DNA from: Streptomyces sp. HUAS CB01
Lineage (GTDB): Bacteria; Actinomycetota; Actinomycetes; Streptomycetales; Streptomycetaceae
Length of the DNA stretch: 64,000 bases
Direction of reading: 5' to 3'
Assembly (NCBI RefSeq): GCF_030406905.1
Contig: NZ_CP129137.1
Location: forward strand, 5,983,501-6,047,500
The notes beneath the pieces were generated by a model that was not told the origin of the DNA, searched no databases, and was given only the letters and a program-made list of their open reading frames with translations. Position 1 is the first letter of the stretch; each line of letters starts with the position of its first letter. Of the stretch, positions 24,550-33,722 are shown piece after piece. The position numbers were made by a program, and so were the translations under genes.

Positions 24550-26625
24550 TCACTCCCGCACGCGCGCGATGAGCAGGGCCACGTCGTCCTCCACGGGCCC
24601 CCGCCGCAGCGAGTCCAGGAGGCGGTCGCACGTCTCCTCCAGGCCCGCGGTCGGCCCCGCCATCAGCGTGAGCAGCGCATGCAGCCGGGTGTCGATGTCC
24701 TGGTCGCGCGTCTCCACCAGACCGTCCGTGTAGAGCACCAGCGTGTCCCCGGGGGACAGGGCGAAGTCGACGGAGCAGAACTCCACCCCGCCGACGCCCA
24801 GCGGCACCCCGGTCGGCAGGTCGAGCAGCACGGGCGCCTCGCCGGGCCGCTGCAGCACCGGCGGCAGATGACCGGCCGTGGAGATGCACACCCGGCCCTT
24901 GTGCGGGTCGTACAGGGCGTACAGGCACGTCGCGATGTACGGCTCCAGTTCACCGGTGATCGAGTCCAGGTGCCGCAGCACCTCGTCGGGCCCGAGCCCC
25001 AGGGAGGCGAGGGTCTGGGTGGCGGTGCGCAGCCGCCCCATGGCCGTCGCCGCGTTGATGCCGCTGCCCATCACGTCGCCCACCACCAGCGCGGTCTTCC
25101 CGTCGCTGAGGGGGAGGATGTCGAACCAGTCGCCGCCGACCTCGCTGACCGCTCCCGCGGGCTGGTAGCGGGAGGCGACCTCCAGTCCGACCAGGTTCGG
25201 CGGATGCCGCGGCAGCAGACTGCGCTGGAGGGCGAGCGCCGCGTTGCGCTGCTGCTGGTACCAGCGCGCGTTGTCGATGCACACCGCGGCCCGGCTCGCC
25301 AGCTCGCTGGCCAGCAGCACGTCGTCGGAGTCGAAAGGGACCGGGTTGCGGAACCGCTTGAGGTCCAGCGCTCCGAGCACCTCCCCGCGGGCGATCAGCG
25401 GCACCGCCATGTACGAGTGCACCCCCGCCGCCGCCAGCAGCACCGCCGCCGACGCGTCCCGCGCGATCCGGGGCAGGTCCTCGTTCGCCACGTGCGGCAC
25501 CACGACCGGCTCGCCCGTCTGCACGCACTGGGTGACCAGCCGGTCGGCCTCGTAACGGGTGATCTCGCCCGGTGGGTCGGCCGCCTGCACGGCGACGGTC
25601 GGATGGGCGGCCGCGACGGCGAGCGCGCGGAACACCGCCGTGCTGCCGGCCTGCACCGACTCGCGCCGCCCCTCGACCGCCGAGTCCAGTACGTCCACCG
25701 CGGCGATGTCGGCAAGCTCGGGCACCGCCACATCGGCAAGCTCCCGCGCGGTCTCCCACAGGTCCAGGGTGGTGCCGATCCGCATCGACGCGTCGGCCAC
25801 CAGGGACAGCCGGTGCCGGGCCCGCTCCGCCTCCTTGGCGGCGTGGTGCCGGTCCGTCACGTCCACCACGGACGCCGCCACCCCGAGGATGCGGCCGCGA
25901 GGGTCCTCCAGCCGGTACAGGGAGACCGACCAGGCGCGCTCGGTGTCCAGGTCGGACGGTGTGCGCCCGAGCACCTGGCGGTCCACCATCGGCGTACCGG
26001 TCTCCAGCACCCGGCGCATCGCGGCCTCGAGCCGGGCGGCGTCCAGGAACGGCAGGGTCTCGCTCACACGGCGGCCCACGTGCTGCTCCGCGGGGAGCCC
26101 GCTGACGCCCGCCAGGGCCGGGTTGACCGTCACACACCGCAGTTCGGGGTCGAGCACGGCCAGACCGATCGGGGACTGGTCGACCAGCCGCACCGACAGG
26201 GCCAGGTCGCGCTCCACCTGGCGCAGGGTCTCCTGGCTGGTGGACAGCCCCAGCGCGTAGAAACCGCCGTGCCGGTCCTGGAGCCGCATGTTGCGGAACT
26301 CCAGCTGCCGGATCGCGCCGTCCTTGTGCCTCACCGGGAACACCCCGGCCCAGTTCTCGCCGCTCTCCATCACGCTCGAGAACAGCTCGAGGACGGTCTC
26401 GATGTGCTCCTCCTCGACCAGCAGCCGCAGCGCGAACTCCCCGAGCGCCTCCTCCGCGGTGTAGCCCAGCAGTTCCTCGGCCTGCTGGCTCCACAGGGCG
26501 ATCCGCCCCTCCGCGTCCAGCACCACCGGTGCCAGACCGAGCACGTCGAGCAGCCCGCCGGGCGGGGCGGGGCCCGCCTCCACGCTCGGTACCAGGTCAC
26601 CGGGGAACGCTTCGGTGCCACCCAT
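24550..26625 (-). CDS. PAS-PAS-GAF-SpoIIE protein phosphatase
   Basis: The 691-residue signalling protein has two PAS domains (about residues 25-140 and 150-270, the second ending VASVVDVTDRHHAAKEA), a GAF domain (about 285-455) and a C-terminal PP2C-type SpoIIE phosphatase domain (about 475-690) with EVGGDWFDILPL, VVGDVMGSGINAA and LVLYTDGLVETRD metal-binding motifs. Such proteins dephosphorylate anti-anti-sigma factors in partner-switching networks. GAGGAG precedes the ATG by about 9 bases. It lies downstream of a longer paralogue on the same strand with a 122-bp gap. The signal sensed is not predictable. Confidence 0.94.
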   Translation of the reverse strand: MGGTEAFPGDLVPSVEAGPAPPGGLLDVLGLAPVVLDAEGRIALWSQQAEELLGYTAEEALGEFALRLLVEEEHIETVLELFSSVMESGENWAGVFPVRHKDGAIRQLEFRNMRLQDRHGGFYALGLSTSQETLRQVERDLALSVRLVDQSPIGLAVLDPELRCVTVNPALAGVSGLPAEQHVGRRVSETLPFLDAARLEAAMRRVLETGTPMVDRQVLGRTPSDLDTERAWSVSLYRLEDPRGRILGVAASVVDVTDRHHAAKEAERARHRLSLVADASMRIGTTLDLWETARELADVAVPELADIAAVDVLDSAVEGRRESVQAGSTAVFRALAVAAAHPTVAVQAADPPGEITRYEADRLVTQCVQTGEPVVVPHVANEDLPRIARDASAAVLLAAAGVHSYMAVPLIARGEVLGALDLKRFRNPVPFDSDDVLLASELASRAAVCIDNARWYQQQRNAALALQRSLLPRHPPNLVGLEVASRYQPAGAVSEVGGDWFDILPLSDGKTALVVGDVMGSGINAATAMGRLRTATQTLASLGLGPDEVLRHLDSITGELEPYIATCLYALYDPHKGRVCISTAGHLPPVLQRPGEAPVLLDLPTGVPLGVGGVEFCSVDFALSPGDTLVLYTDGLVETRDQDIDTRLHALLTLMAGPTAGLEETCDRLLDSLRRGPVEDDVALLIARVRE

Positions 26626-26747
26626 CCGCAGCTGCTCCTCCCGCCACCGTCACAGGGTATTTGTGCAGGTCATGCCCACCCCGCCGGAAACCTGGGCGCT
26701 CTTATCGTCCCTCCGTGCCCGGATCCGTGCAGCTTCGGCCCCACCGG

Positions 26748-29177
26748 TCAGCCCGGCAGCTCCTGCTCGGTCCAGACAGTCTTGCCCTCATGCGCGTGCC
26801 GTGTACCCCACCGTGACGTCAGTTGTGCCACGAGCAGCAGGCCGCGGCCGCCCTCGTCGGTGCTGCGGGCCCGTCGCAGATGCGGCGAGGTGCTGCTGGG
26901 GTCGGAGACCTCGCAGATCAGCCGGTGCAGACGGATGAGTCTCAGGGTCACCGGGCCGCCGGCGTAGCGGTAGGAGTTGGTGACGAGTTCGCTCACGATC
27001 AGCTCGGTGGTGAAGATCATCTCCTCCAGGCCCCACTCGGTCAGCTTCTCCGCGGTCAGCACCCGGGCCCGGGCCGGCGCGGTCGGCTCGGCGGGCAGCA
27101 CCCACGTCGCGACCTGCTCGGACGCGAGGGTGCGGGTCCTGGCCAGCAGCAGGGCCACGTCGTCGGTGGGCCGCGCGGGCAGCAGCGCGTCCACCACGGA
27201 CTGGGCCATGTCCTCCAGCGGCCGGTCGCGGCCGCTCAGGGCCTCCGACAACCGGTCGAGCCCGGCGTCGACGTCGTGCGCGTCGCCCTCGATGAGCCCG
27301 TTGGTGTACAGGGCGAGCACGCTGTTCTCCGGCAGCTCCAGCTCCTCGGACTCGAACGGCAGCCCGCCGAGGCCCAGCGGCGGCCCGGCCGGCAGGTCGG
27401 GCAGGCTCACCTCGCCGTCCGGCGCCACGAGCGCGGGCGGCGGATGACCGGCGCGGGCCACGGAACAGATCCGGGACACCGGGTCGTACACGGCGTACAG
27501 GCACGTGGCGCCCACCACCTGCTCGCCGGGTGAGCCCTCGTCGCCGTGCTCCTGCTCGCCGGCCAGCCGGGTGACGAGGTCGTCGAGGTGGGACAGCACC
27601 TCGTCCGGTTCCAGGTCCAGGTCGGCCAGGGTGTGCACGGCGGTGCGCAGCCGTCCCATCGTCGCGGCCGCGTTGATGCCGTGGCCCACGACGTCGCCGA
27701 CGACCAGCGCGACCCGGGCCCCGGAGAGCGGGATCACGTCGAACCAGTCACCGCCGACCCCCGCGGCGCCGCCCGCCGGCAGGTACCGGTGCGCGACGCG
27801 CACCGCCGGCTGCGAGGGAACCTCGCGCGGCAGCAGCCTGCGCTGCAGGGCCAGCGCCGTGCGGTGCTCCTGGGTGTAACGGCGGGCGTTGTCGATGGCG
27901 ATCCCGGCCCGCCCGGCGAACTCGTTCGCCAGCGTCAGGTCGTCCTCCTCGAAGGGCTCCGGGACGACGTACCGCCACAGGCAGACGAGCCCCAGCACCA
28001 GGCCCCTGGCGGTCAGCGGCACGACCATCAGCGAGTGGACGCCCAGCGTCCGGGCGTGCTCGGTCCGTTCGGGGTCCAGGCCCAGCTCCACGTCTTCGGG
28101 GTCCATGTGGGGCACCAGCACGGGGCGCCGGCTCACCAGGCACCGGGCCTGCGGCGAGTCCTTCGGGAACGACCGGAGCGTGCCCACCGGGTACATCACC
28201 TGCTCGGGGAACGGCGCCACCGACTTGAACGCGGACCTGCGCAGCGGTCCGCCGCGCTCCGGGAACAGCGCCTCGCCGAGCCCGACGGCCGGCAGCAGGT
28301 CGACCGTCACACAGTCGGCGATTCCTGGCACGGCGACGTCCACCAGCTCCTGCGCCGTGGTCTCCACGTCCAGCGTGGTGCCGATGAGCTCGCTCGCCTC
28401 GTTCAGCATCGCCAGCCGGCGGCGCGCCCGGTGCCGGTCGGTGACGTCCTCCACCAGCTGGGTCACCCCGAGCGTCCGGCCGCCCGAGTCCTCCATGCGG
28501 AAGGCCGACACCGCCACGTAGCGTTCGACCCCGGGCTCGATGAGCAGCCGGCACGACTGCTCGGTGAAGATCATCGGGGTGCCGGTCTCCAGGACCTCGT
28601 TCAGCCGGGACTCGATCGTCTCGGCGTCCGCGGCCACCAGGAAGTCACCGATGCGATGGCCCCGGGCCTGGTCGCTGGTGATGCCACCGATGTGTGCTAT
28701 CGGCCGGTTGATCCGCAGGATCGCCAGCTCCGGGTCGTGCACCGACAGACCGATGGGGGAGCGGCAGAACAGCCCCTCCATGACCGACCTGTCGATCTCC
28801 CACTGGGCGACCTCCCCGGCCGGTGCGCCCACCAGCAGCCACTCGTCCGCCCTGCCCGCCCGTATCACCCGTCTGGCCCGGACCCCGAAACGGGACCGGC
28901 GGCCCTCCCGGTCGAGGACGGGCACCACCCCGAACCAGCCCCCGTCCCGGACGCAGTCCGCCGCGGCCTCCCGCACGAGGCCGTGGTCACGGGCGGCGAC
29001 GAGGAAGTCCTCCGCACGGCGCCCGAGAGCCTCGGCGTCCGTGAACCCCAGGACTTCGCGCGCGCGCTCGCTCCAGCCGACCACCGACCCCCGCTCGTCC
29101 AGCACGACGGAGATGGCCCGCCCCAGCGAGAACGGGTCCTCCGGGCTCTCACTGATCAGGGTCACGGATCCGGTCAT
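26748..29177 (-). CDS. PAS-PAS-GAF-SpoIIE-HATPase phosphatase/anti-sigma protein
   Basis: The roughly 809-residue protein has the same PAS, PAS, GAF and SpoIIE order as its downstream neighbour (GVGGDWFDVIPLSG, VVGDVVGHGINAA and LALYTNGLIEGD in the phosphatase), plus a C-terminal histidine-kinase-like ATPase domain (about 680-805) with ELIVSELVTNSYRYAGGPVT (N box) and DEGGRGLLLVAQL (G1 box). This combines a potential anti-sigma kinase and a phosphatase in one chain, a known Streptomyces architecture. The metal-binding motif YTNGL has Asn where the neighbour has Asp (YTDGL), which may weaken phosphatase activity. Start ATG 29177 or 29186. It was probably formed with its neighbour by duplication. 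Confidence 0.93.
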   Translation of the reverse strand: MTGSVTLISESPEDPFSLGRAISVVLDERGSVVGWSERAREVLGFTDAEALGRRAEDFLVAARDHGLVREAAADCVRDGGWFGVVPVLDREGRRSRFGVRARRVIRAGRADEWLLVGAPAGEVAQWEIDRSVMEGLFCRSPIGLSVHDPELAILRINRPIAHIGGITSDQARGHRIGDFLVAADAETIESRLNEVLETGTPMIFTEQSCRLLIEPGVERYVAVSAFRMEDSGGRTLGVTQLVEDVTDRHRARRRLAMLNEASELIGTTLDVETTAQELVDVAVPGIADCVTVDLLPAVGLGEALFPERGGPLRRSAFKSVAPFPEQVMYPVGTLRSFPKDSPQARCLVSRRPVLVPHMDPEDVELGLDPERTEHARTLGVHSLMVVPLTARGLVLGLVCLWRYVVPEPFEEDDLTLANEFAGRAGIAIDNARRYTQEHRTALALQRRLLPREVPSQPAVRVAHRYLPAGGAAGVGGDWFDVIPLSGARVALVVGDVVGHGINAAATMGRLRTAVHTLADLDLEPDEVLSHLDDLVTRLAGEQEHGDEGSPGEQVVGATCLYAVYDPVSRICSVARAGHPPPALVAPDGEVSLPDLPAGPPLGLGGLPFESEELELPENSVLALYTNGLIEGDAHDVDAGLDRLSEALSGRDRPLEDMAQSVVDALLPARPTDDVALLLARTRTLASEQVATWVLPAEPTAPARARVLTAEKLTEWGLEEMIFTTELIVSELVTNSYRYAGGPVTLRLIRLHRLICEVSDPSSTSPHLRRARSTDEGGRGLLLVAQLTSRWGTRHAHEGKTVWTEQELPG

Positions 29178-29797
29178 CACTCTCATGCTCCACCGGCTCC
29201 GACGGTTGCGCACGCCCCGTGGCCCGTTTGACGCCGATACACCGGGAGGCCCCCTGTGCGGCGACGGCGGGCACGTCCGGCGGCGAACGACGCGGGCGCG
29301 ACGGCGGACGGTCCTCCGGGGAGACGCCGGCATGCGATCTCGATCGCGGCGGCGCACCCTGGAGCCATGGCGGCCGTCCGCCCGTGCAGTGTGCTCCCGG
29401 GCGGGTGCGTCTGCCAACAGGTGTGCGGTCCCGCTCCGTTCAGGACGCCGCCCGGTCACGGCGGGTCAGCTCCGGTGTCCGGGGACGGGAGCCGGCAGGG
29501 CGTCGCCGTGGTGGGCCATGACCCTCTCCTGCCCCATGTCGGAAGAAGGACCCCGACGACGCCGACGAGGCCGCCGTCCCGGACCCGAGGTGGTGCCGGC
29601 CGCGTCCGTCCAACGGCCTCGGCACCGACAGCGTCAACACGTCGGAGCACGGCGGCACACCGCCGGCACCGTTGACCCGGCACGACGCCGGGTCCACGCC
29701 CTCCGCTGCGCACCCGTGCCCCGTCTCCCACGGGCCGGGTGCGGACTCGTTCGTGTCGCTGTTGGGCCGAATGGGTGAGGGGCGCGAAGATGGTCGC
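29178..29797. other. 620-bp stretch without a supported gene
   Basis: Between the divergent phosphatase gene and the SepF gene no open frame shows a recognisable domain, consistent codon position bias or a ribosome site. It presumably contains both promoters; no clear repeat or operator was noticed. Confidence 0.5.
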
Positions 29798-30214
29798 ATG
29801 AGCAGGTACGAGAGGTACGACGTCACCGACGAGCAGTGGGAGGGCCTGGCCCAGGTCGTGCCGCTGAGGGGCCGCAACGAGTGGCCCTCACGCGTGGACC
29901 ACCGCACGATCCCCCGGGACGGTCTGGACGCCGCGCCCGGCGCCGAGGTGGAGCAGCGTCGGATGGTCGTCCTGCGCGTGCAGGTCTTCGCCGACGCCCG
30001 CGAGGTCGCCGAGTACCTCATCGCCCAGGTCCCCGTGCTGCTCGACCTCACGAGCGCCGACGCCGAAGTCGCCAAGCGCATCCTGGACTTCAGCAGCGGG
30101 GTCGTCTTCGGACTGGGCTGCGGGATGCACCGCGTCGACCGCAACGTGTTCCTGCTCGCGCCCGTCGGTACGGAGGTCGACGGTCTCGCCGCGGCCGCCG
30201 TCCCTCATTCGTAG
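29798..30214 (+). CDS. SepF-like cell-division protein
   Basis: The 138-residue protein ends with a SepF domain: RMVVLRVQVFADAREVAEYLIAQ, LLDLTSADAEVAKRILDFSSGVVFGLGCGMHRVDRNVFLLAP. SepF anchors FtsZ to the membrane and bundles filaments. This version lacks a long linker and is shorter than the main Streptomyces SepF beside ftsZ, so it is more likely one of the extra SepF-like paralogues used in sporulation septation. The start ATG at MSRYERYDVTDEQW is weakly supported by GAAG; longer starts add unrelated sequence. It has no division genes nearby. Confidence 0.87.
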   Translation: MSRYERYDVTDEQWEGLAQVVPLRGRNEWPSRVDHRTIPRDGLDAAPGAEVEQRRMVVLRVQVFADAREVAEYLIAQVPVLLDLTSADAEVAKRILDFSSGVVFGLGCGMHRVDRNVFLLAPVGTEVDGLAAAAVPHS

Positions 30215-30270
30215 GAAGCGTTTCCAGAGGTAACGGTTCGGCGTGCCGGGCCCTGCGTAGCGTCCGCCGT

Positions 30271-31407
30271 ATGGACGTATCCACCCTCCGCCCCACCGTC
30301 ACCGAACTGCGACTCTCCTCCTTCGCCGCGCACCGGGGGAGGACCCTGCCGCTCGGCCCCGTCACCCTCTTCGCCGGGCCGAGCGGCAGCGGGAAGTCGA
30401 CCGCGCTGCGCGCGTACGCGGCACTGGCCGGGCTCGGGGCCGGCGCCGCGCTGGGCGAGGTGTTCCCCGATCCGGCGGGCTGTGTGCCGGAGGGTGCGGC
30501 ACGCGACAGGCAGGGCAGGCGGGGATTCAGGATCGGCTGCACGGTCGACGGACCGGAAGGGCCCGTCCGGCTCGACGTCGCCGTCCAGGCCGACCCCGAA
30601 CTGCGCGTCGTCGGCGAACGGTTGACCGCCGGCGGGCGGACACTGCTGAGCTCCGCCCTGCGCGACCCCGGGCGTTCCTGCGTCCAGGCCGCCTGGCACA
30701 CCGCCGGCGACGCCGGGGTCACCCGCGCCCCGCTCCCCGACGACCTGCTCGGCACGGCGCTGCTGCCGCTCCGGGTCGCGGGGACGACGGACGGACAGCG
30801 ACAGGTCCTCGCGGCCGCGGAGCAGGTCGTGGTGGCACTGCGCTCGGTGTTCCCCTGCGACCCGCGACCCGAGCGGATGCGCGAGCCGGTCGCACCGGGG
30901 GAGGGGCGGCTCCGGCCCGGCTGCGACAACCTGGCCGCCGTGCTCCACCGCACCCGCCACGAGTGCACGCGCCGCCACGCGAGGCTGACGTCCGTCGCCC
31001 GCGCGGGATGCGCCGGTCCCGTCAGCGAGGTCGGCGTCGAGGAACTCCCCGACGGCACGGTCCGCGCGGTGCTCGGCCGGGGCGCCCCCGAGAGCGCGGG
31101 CCTGCCCACCCCGCTCGGCCGGCTCGGCGACGGCGAACTGCGCTTCCTGGCCCTCGCGCTGGTCCTGCTGACCGGCCCCGGTGTGCTGGCGGTCGACCAG
31201 GCGGCGGAGGTCCCGCGGGCCCTCCAGTCGCTGACCGTCCTCGCCGAGAACCTGGACCGCGCCCTGGACACGGCCCAGTTGCGCGCCCTCCTGGCTCTGG
31301 CCGCTTCCGTCTGCGCCGACGGGCACATGCGCCTCGTGGGGGAGGTGGGGGAGGGGGCGGCCACACGGGGGATCCAGGGCGTGACGGTGGTAGACCTGGT
31401 GCGATGA
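30271..31407 (+). CDS. AAA/ABC-type ATPase with altered Walker B
   Basis: The 378-residue protein has a Walker A motif GPSGSGKST (residues 36-44), a signature-like LGDGELRFLALALVLL and a Walker B-like VLAVDQAAEVP. It resembles RecF/SMC-like or OLD-like ATPases that lack a long coiled coil. The position usually occupied by the catalytic Glu after the Walker B Asp is Gln (DQ instead of DE), which suggests slow or absent hydrolysis. Its stop overlaps the start of a MazG-like pyrophosphohydrolase gene (ATGA), so both are translated together. No specific function can be given; a regulatory ATP-binding role or a defence-related pair is possible. Confidence 0.8.
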   Translation: MDVSTLRPTVTELRLSSFAAHRGRTLPLGPVTLFAGPSGSGKSTALRAYAALAGLGAGAALGEVFPDPAGCVPEGAARDRQGRRGFRIGCTVDGPEGPVRLDVAVQADPELRVVGERLTAGGRTLLSSALRDPGRSCVQAAWHTAGDAGVTRAPLPDDLLGTALLPLRVAGTTDGQRQVLAAAEQVVVALRSVFPCDPRPERMREPVAPGEGRLRPGCDNLAAVLHRTRHECTRRHARLTSVARAGCAGPVSEVGVEELPDGTVRAVLGRGAPESAGLPTPLGRLGDGELRFLALALVLLTGPGVLAVDQAAEVPRALQSLTVLAENLDRALDTAQLRALLALAASVCADGHMRLVGEVGEGAATRGIQGVTVVDLVR

Positions 31408-31775
31408 CGGAACCGGACGTGAAGGCACTACAGCGCAGACTGGCCGAGTTCGCCGCGGCGCGGAACTGGCAGCCGTACCACACCCCGAAGAACCTCGCCG
31501 TGGCGCTGACGGTCGAGGCCGCGGAACTCGTCGAGATCTTCCAGTGGCTGACGCCGGAGGAGTCGGCGCGGGTGATGGACGACCCCCGCAAGGCGCACCG
31601 GGTGGCGGACGAGGTCGCCGACGTGCTCGCGTATCTGCTCCAGTTCTGCGAGGTGCTCGGGGTCGACCCGCTCCGGGCGCTCTCGGAGAAGATCGACCGG
31701 AACGAGCTCCGCTTCCCGCCGGCCGAACGGGCATCCGACGGTCCCTCCGTACGAGATCGTCACTCTACGGAGTGA
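31404..31775 (+). CDS. MazG-like nucleotide pyrophosphohydrolase
   Basis: The 123-residue all-helical protein belongs to the RS21-C6/MazG-like NTP pyrophosphatases, which cleave (d)NTPs, including modified nucleotides, to monophosphates. The metal-binding pattern is visible as VEAAELVEIFQW (ExxE) and ADEVADVLAYLLQF (ExxD). Its N-terminal KNLAVALTVEAAE is typical. The ATG overlaps the upstream ATPase stop. Streptomyces carry such genes as house-cleaning enzymes; coupling to an ATPase is the unusual point. Confidence 0.9.
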   Translation: MTEPDVKALQRRLAEFAAARNWQPYHTPKNLAVALTVEAAELVEIFQWLTPEESARVMDDPRKAHRVADEVADVLAYLLQFCEVLGVDPLRALSEKIDRNELRFPPAERASDGPSVRDRHSTE

Positions 31776-31845
31776 CTGATCTTTCCCCAAGCGGCCTGCT
31801 GTCCACAGATTTCCGAATTCCCCTGGCTTTTCGTCTGGAGGGCCT

Positions 31846-31861
31846 TCACTCTGGGTAGTGA
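31846..31861. promoter_or_regulatory. Inverted repeat upstream of DUF6099 gene
   Basis: TCACT (31846-31850) and AGTGA (31857-31861) form a 5-bp inverted repeat with 6 bases between, followed by another AGTG, in an AT-richer upstream region about 40 bases before the start codon. It could be an operator; no regulator is implied. Confidence 0.3.
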
Positions 31862-31900
31862 CTCAGTGGGCAGAAAGTCGTACGAACGGGGGCGGCGTGC

Positions 31901-32461
31901 ATGGATGCGGAACGGCTCGTGGCGATCGGCAGGCGCGCACTCGCGGAGTGCCGCGCGGCGCTGGACGTCGTGGCGGAGGCCTGGCAGGCGCAGGCCCTCG
32001 CGCAGGCGATCGGGAGTCAACTGGCGGTGAGCGGACCGCAGGTGCTGAGAAGCGAGGCGCGCGGACTCAGCGAGGCAGGCGGCCGGGCCGGCATGCTCGC
32101 CGACCCCGCCGTCCTGCGCGCGGGCGGCCCGAGAGCCGCGCAGCTCACGGAAGTGGCGGATCCCGGGCGGTCGTTGGACGCGCTCGGGACCCTGCTCGGC
32201 GAGGTCGGCATAGCGCTCGTCGGCGTGGCCTGCGCCACGGACGAGGAGGGTCTGTACTGGCAGTGCATCGAGGCGATCGACGCCGCGGACGAGTCCAGCG
32301 ACCATGTCCGCGCCATGCTCCACCGGCTCGCCCTGTGCGAGCGCGAACGGGAGCGTCGAAGAGCCCACGGCTGGGAGCGGGACCGGGAGGACGGGACCGG
32401 CGGCCGCGAGCTCGCCGCCCGTCGCCCGGACCCGGCGGAGCCGACGGCGAGCCCGCCTTGA
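31901..32461 (+). CDS. DUF6099-type hypothetical protein
   Basis: The 186-residue protein begins MDAERLVAIGRRALAECR and resembles a conserved Streptomyces family that I recall as DUF6099, with helices EAWQAQALAQAIGSQLAV and TLLGEVGIALVGVACATDEEGLYWQCIEAIDAADE. The C-terminal 40 residues are charged and probably disordered. No signal peptide or membrane segment is seen. The start ATG is preceded by GGGGGCGG. It is a monocistronic gene of unknown function; the conservation suggests a role particular to filamentous actinomycetes. Confidence 0.75.
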   Translation: MDAERLVAIGRRALAECRAALDVVAEAWQAQALAQAIGSQLAVSGPQVLRSEARGLSEAGGRAGMLADPAVLRAGGPRAAQLTEVADPGRSLDALGTLLGEVGIALVGVACATDEEGLYWQCIEAIDAADESSDHVRAMLHRLALCERERERRRAHGWERDREDGTGGRELAARRPDPAEPTASPP

Positions 32462-32755
32462 GCCCGGAGGGTCCCGTGCGTACCGCGCCGGGCGTCCGCT
32501 TCGGTCCACCGCGCGCCCGGGTCCCCTGCGCGGCCGGTACGCCCGCTGTCGGCCCACCGCCTGCCGCACGCGTTCGCACGCCCACGCCCGGCAGGACGTA
32601 TCGGCACGGCAGGGCGCTGCACGGTCCGGCGCGGCGCTGCACGGTCCCGCGCGGCACGCGCAGCGTGGTCCGGGTTCAGTAAGGCACGCCCGGCTCTGCC
32701 CCGCACGGCGCGGCACGGCGAGGTTGAGGCGCGAACCAAGGTGCAGGATGGATGT

Positions 32756-33679
32756 ATGGACCTTCGAATCTTCACCGAACCCCAGCAAGGCGCCTCCTAC
32801 GACACCCTGCTCACCGTGGCCAGGGCCACCGAGGACCTGGGCTTCGACGCCTTCTTCCGCTCGGACCACTACCTCAGCATGGGGTCGGCCGACGGCCTTC
32901 CCGGACCCACCGACGCCTGGATCACCCTGGCCGGCCTCGCCCGCGAGACCCGGCGGATCAGGCTCGGCACCCTGATGACGGCCGGCACCTTCCGGCTCCC
33001 CGGTGTGCTCGCCATCCAGGTCGCACAGGTCGACCAGATGTCCGGCGGCCGGGTCGAGCTCGGCCTCGGCGCCGGCTGGTTCGAGGAGGAGCACAAGGCC
33101 TACGGCATCCCCTTCCCCAAGGAGAAGTTCGCCCGGCTCGAGGAGCAACTGGCCATCGTCACAGGCCTGTGGAGCACGGAGACCGGCAAGACCTTCGACT
33201 ACGACGGACGGTACTACCAGCTGAAGGACTCACCCGCGCTGCCCAAGCCCGTCCAGCGGAAGGTCCCGGTGCTCATCGGCGGCCACGGCGCCACCCGCAC
33301 CCCGCGACTGGCCGCACAGTACGCCGACGAGTTCAACATCCCGTTCGCCTCGATCGAGGACACCGAGCGGCAGTTCGGGCGGGTCCGCGCGGCAGCGGAG
33401 GAGGCCGGGCGGTCCCCCGGCGACCTCGTGTACTCCAACGCCCTCGTCGTCTGCGTCGGCAGGGACGACGCGGAGGTCGCCCGCCGCGCCGCCGCCATCG
33501 GCCGCGAGGCCGACGAACTCAAGGCCAACGGCCTCGCCGGCTCGCCCGCCGAGGTCGTCGACAAGCTCGGCCGCTACGCCGCCGCGGGCTCCTCCCGCGT
33601 CTACCTCCAGATCCTCGACCTGGACGACCTCGACCACCTGGAGCTCATCTCCTCGCAGGTCCAGTCCCAGCTGAACTGA
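32756..33679 (+). CDS. LLM-class F420-dependent oxidoreductase
   Basis: The 307-residue TIM-barrel flavin/deazaflavin oxidoreductase of the luciferase-like family begins MDLRIFTEPQQGASYDTLL and shows DLGFDAFFRSDHYL, RIRLGTLMTAGTFRLP, MSGGRVELGLGAGWFEEEH and VPVLIGGHGATRTPRLAAQYADEFN, the usual F420-family signatures. AGGATGG precedes the ATG. Members reduce or oxidise diverse substrates with F420; the specific one cannot be deduced. It is followed at 43 bp by a homocysteine methyltransferase gene, which does not obviously share a pathway. Confidence 0.92.
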   Translation: MDLRIFTEPQQGASYDTLLTVARATEDLGFDAFFRSDHYLSMGSADGLPGPTDAWITLAGLARETRRIRLGTLMTAGTFRLPGVLAIQVAQVDQMSGGRVELGLGAGWFEEEHKAYGIPFPKEKFARLEEQLAIVTGLWSTETGKTFDYDGRYYQLKDSPALPKPVQRKVPVLIGGHGATRTPRLAAQYADEFNIPFASIEDTERQFGRVRAAAEEAGRSPGDLVYSNALVVCVGRDDAEVARRAAAIGREADELKANGLAGSPAEVVDKLGRYAAAGSSRVYLQILDLDDLDHLELISSQVQSQLN

Positions 33680-33722
33680 GGCCGTCCGCCGTCCCGCACG
33701 CCCTCCCCCCCCGGAGCCACCC

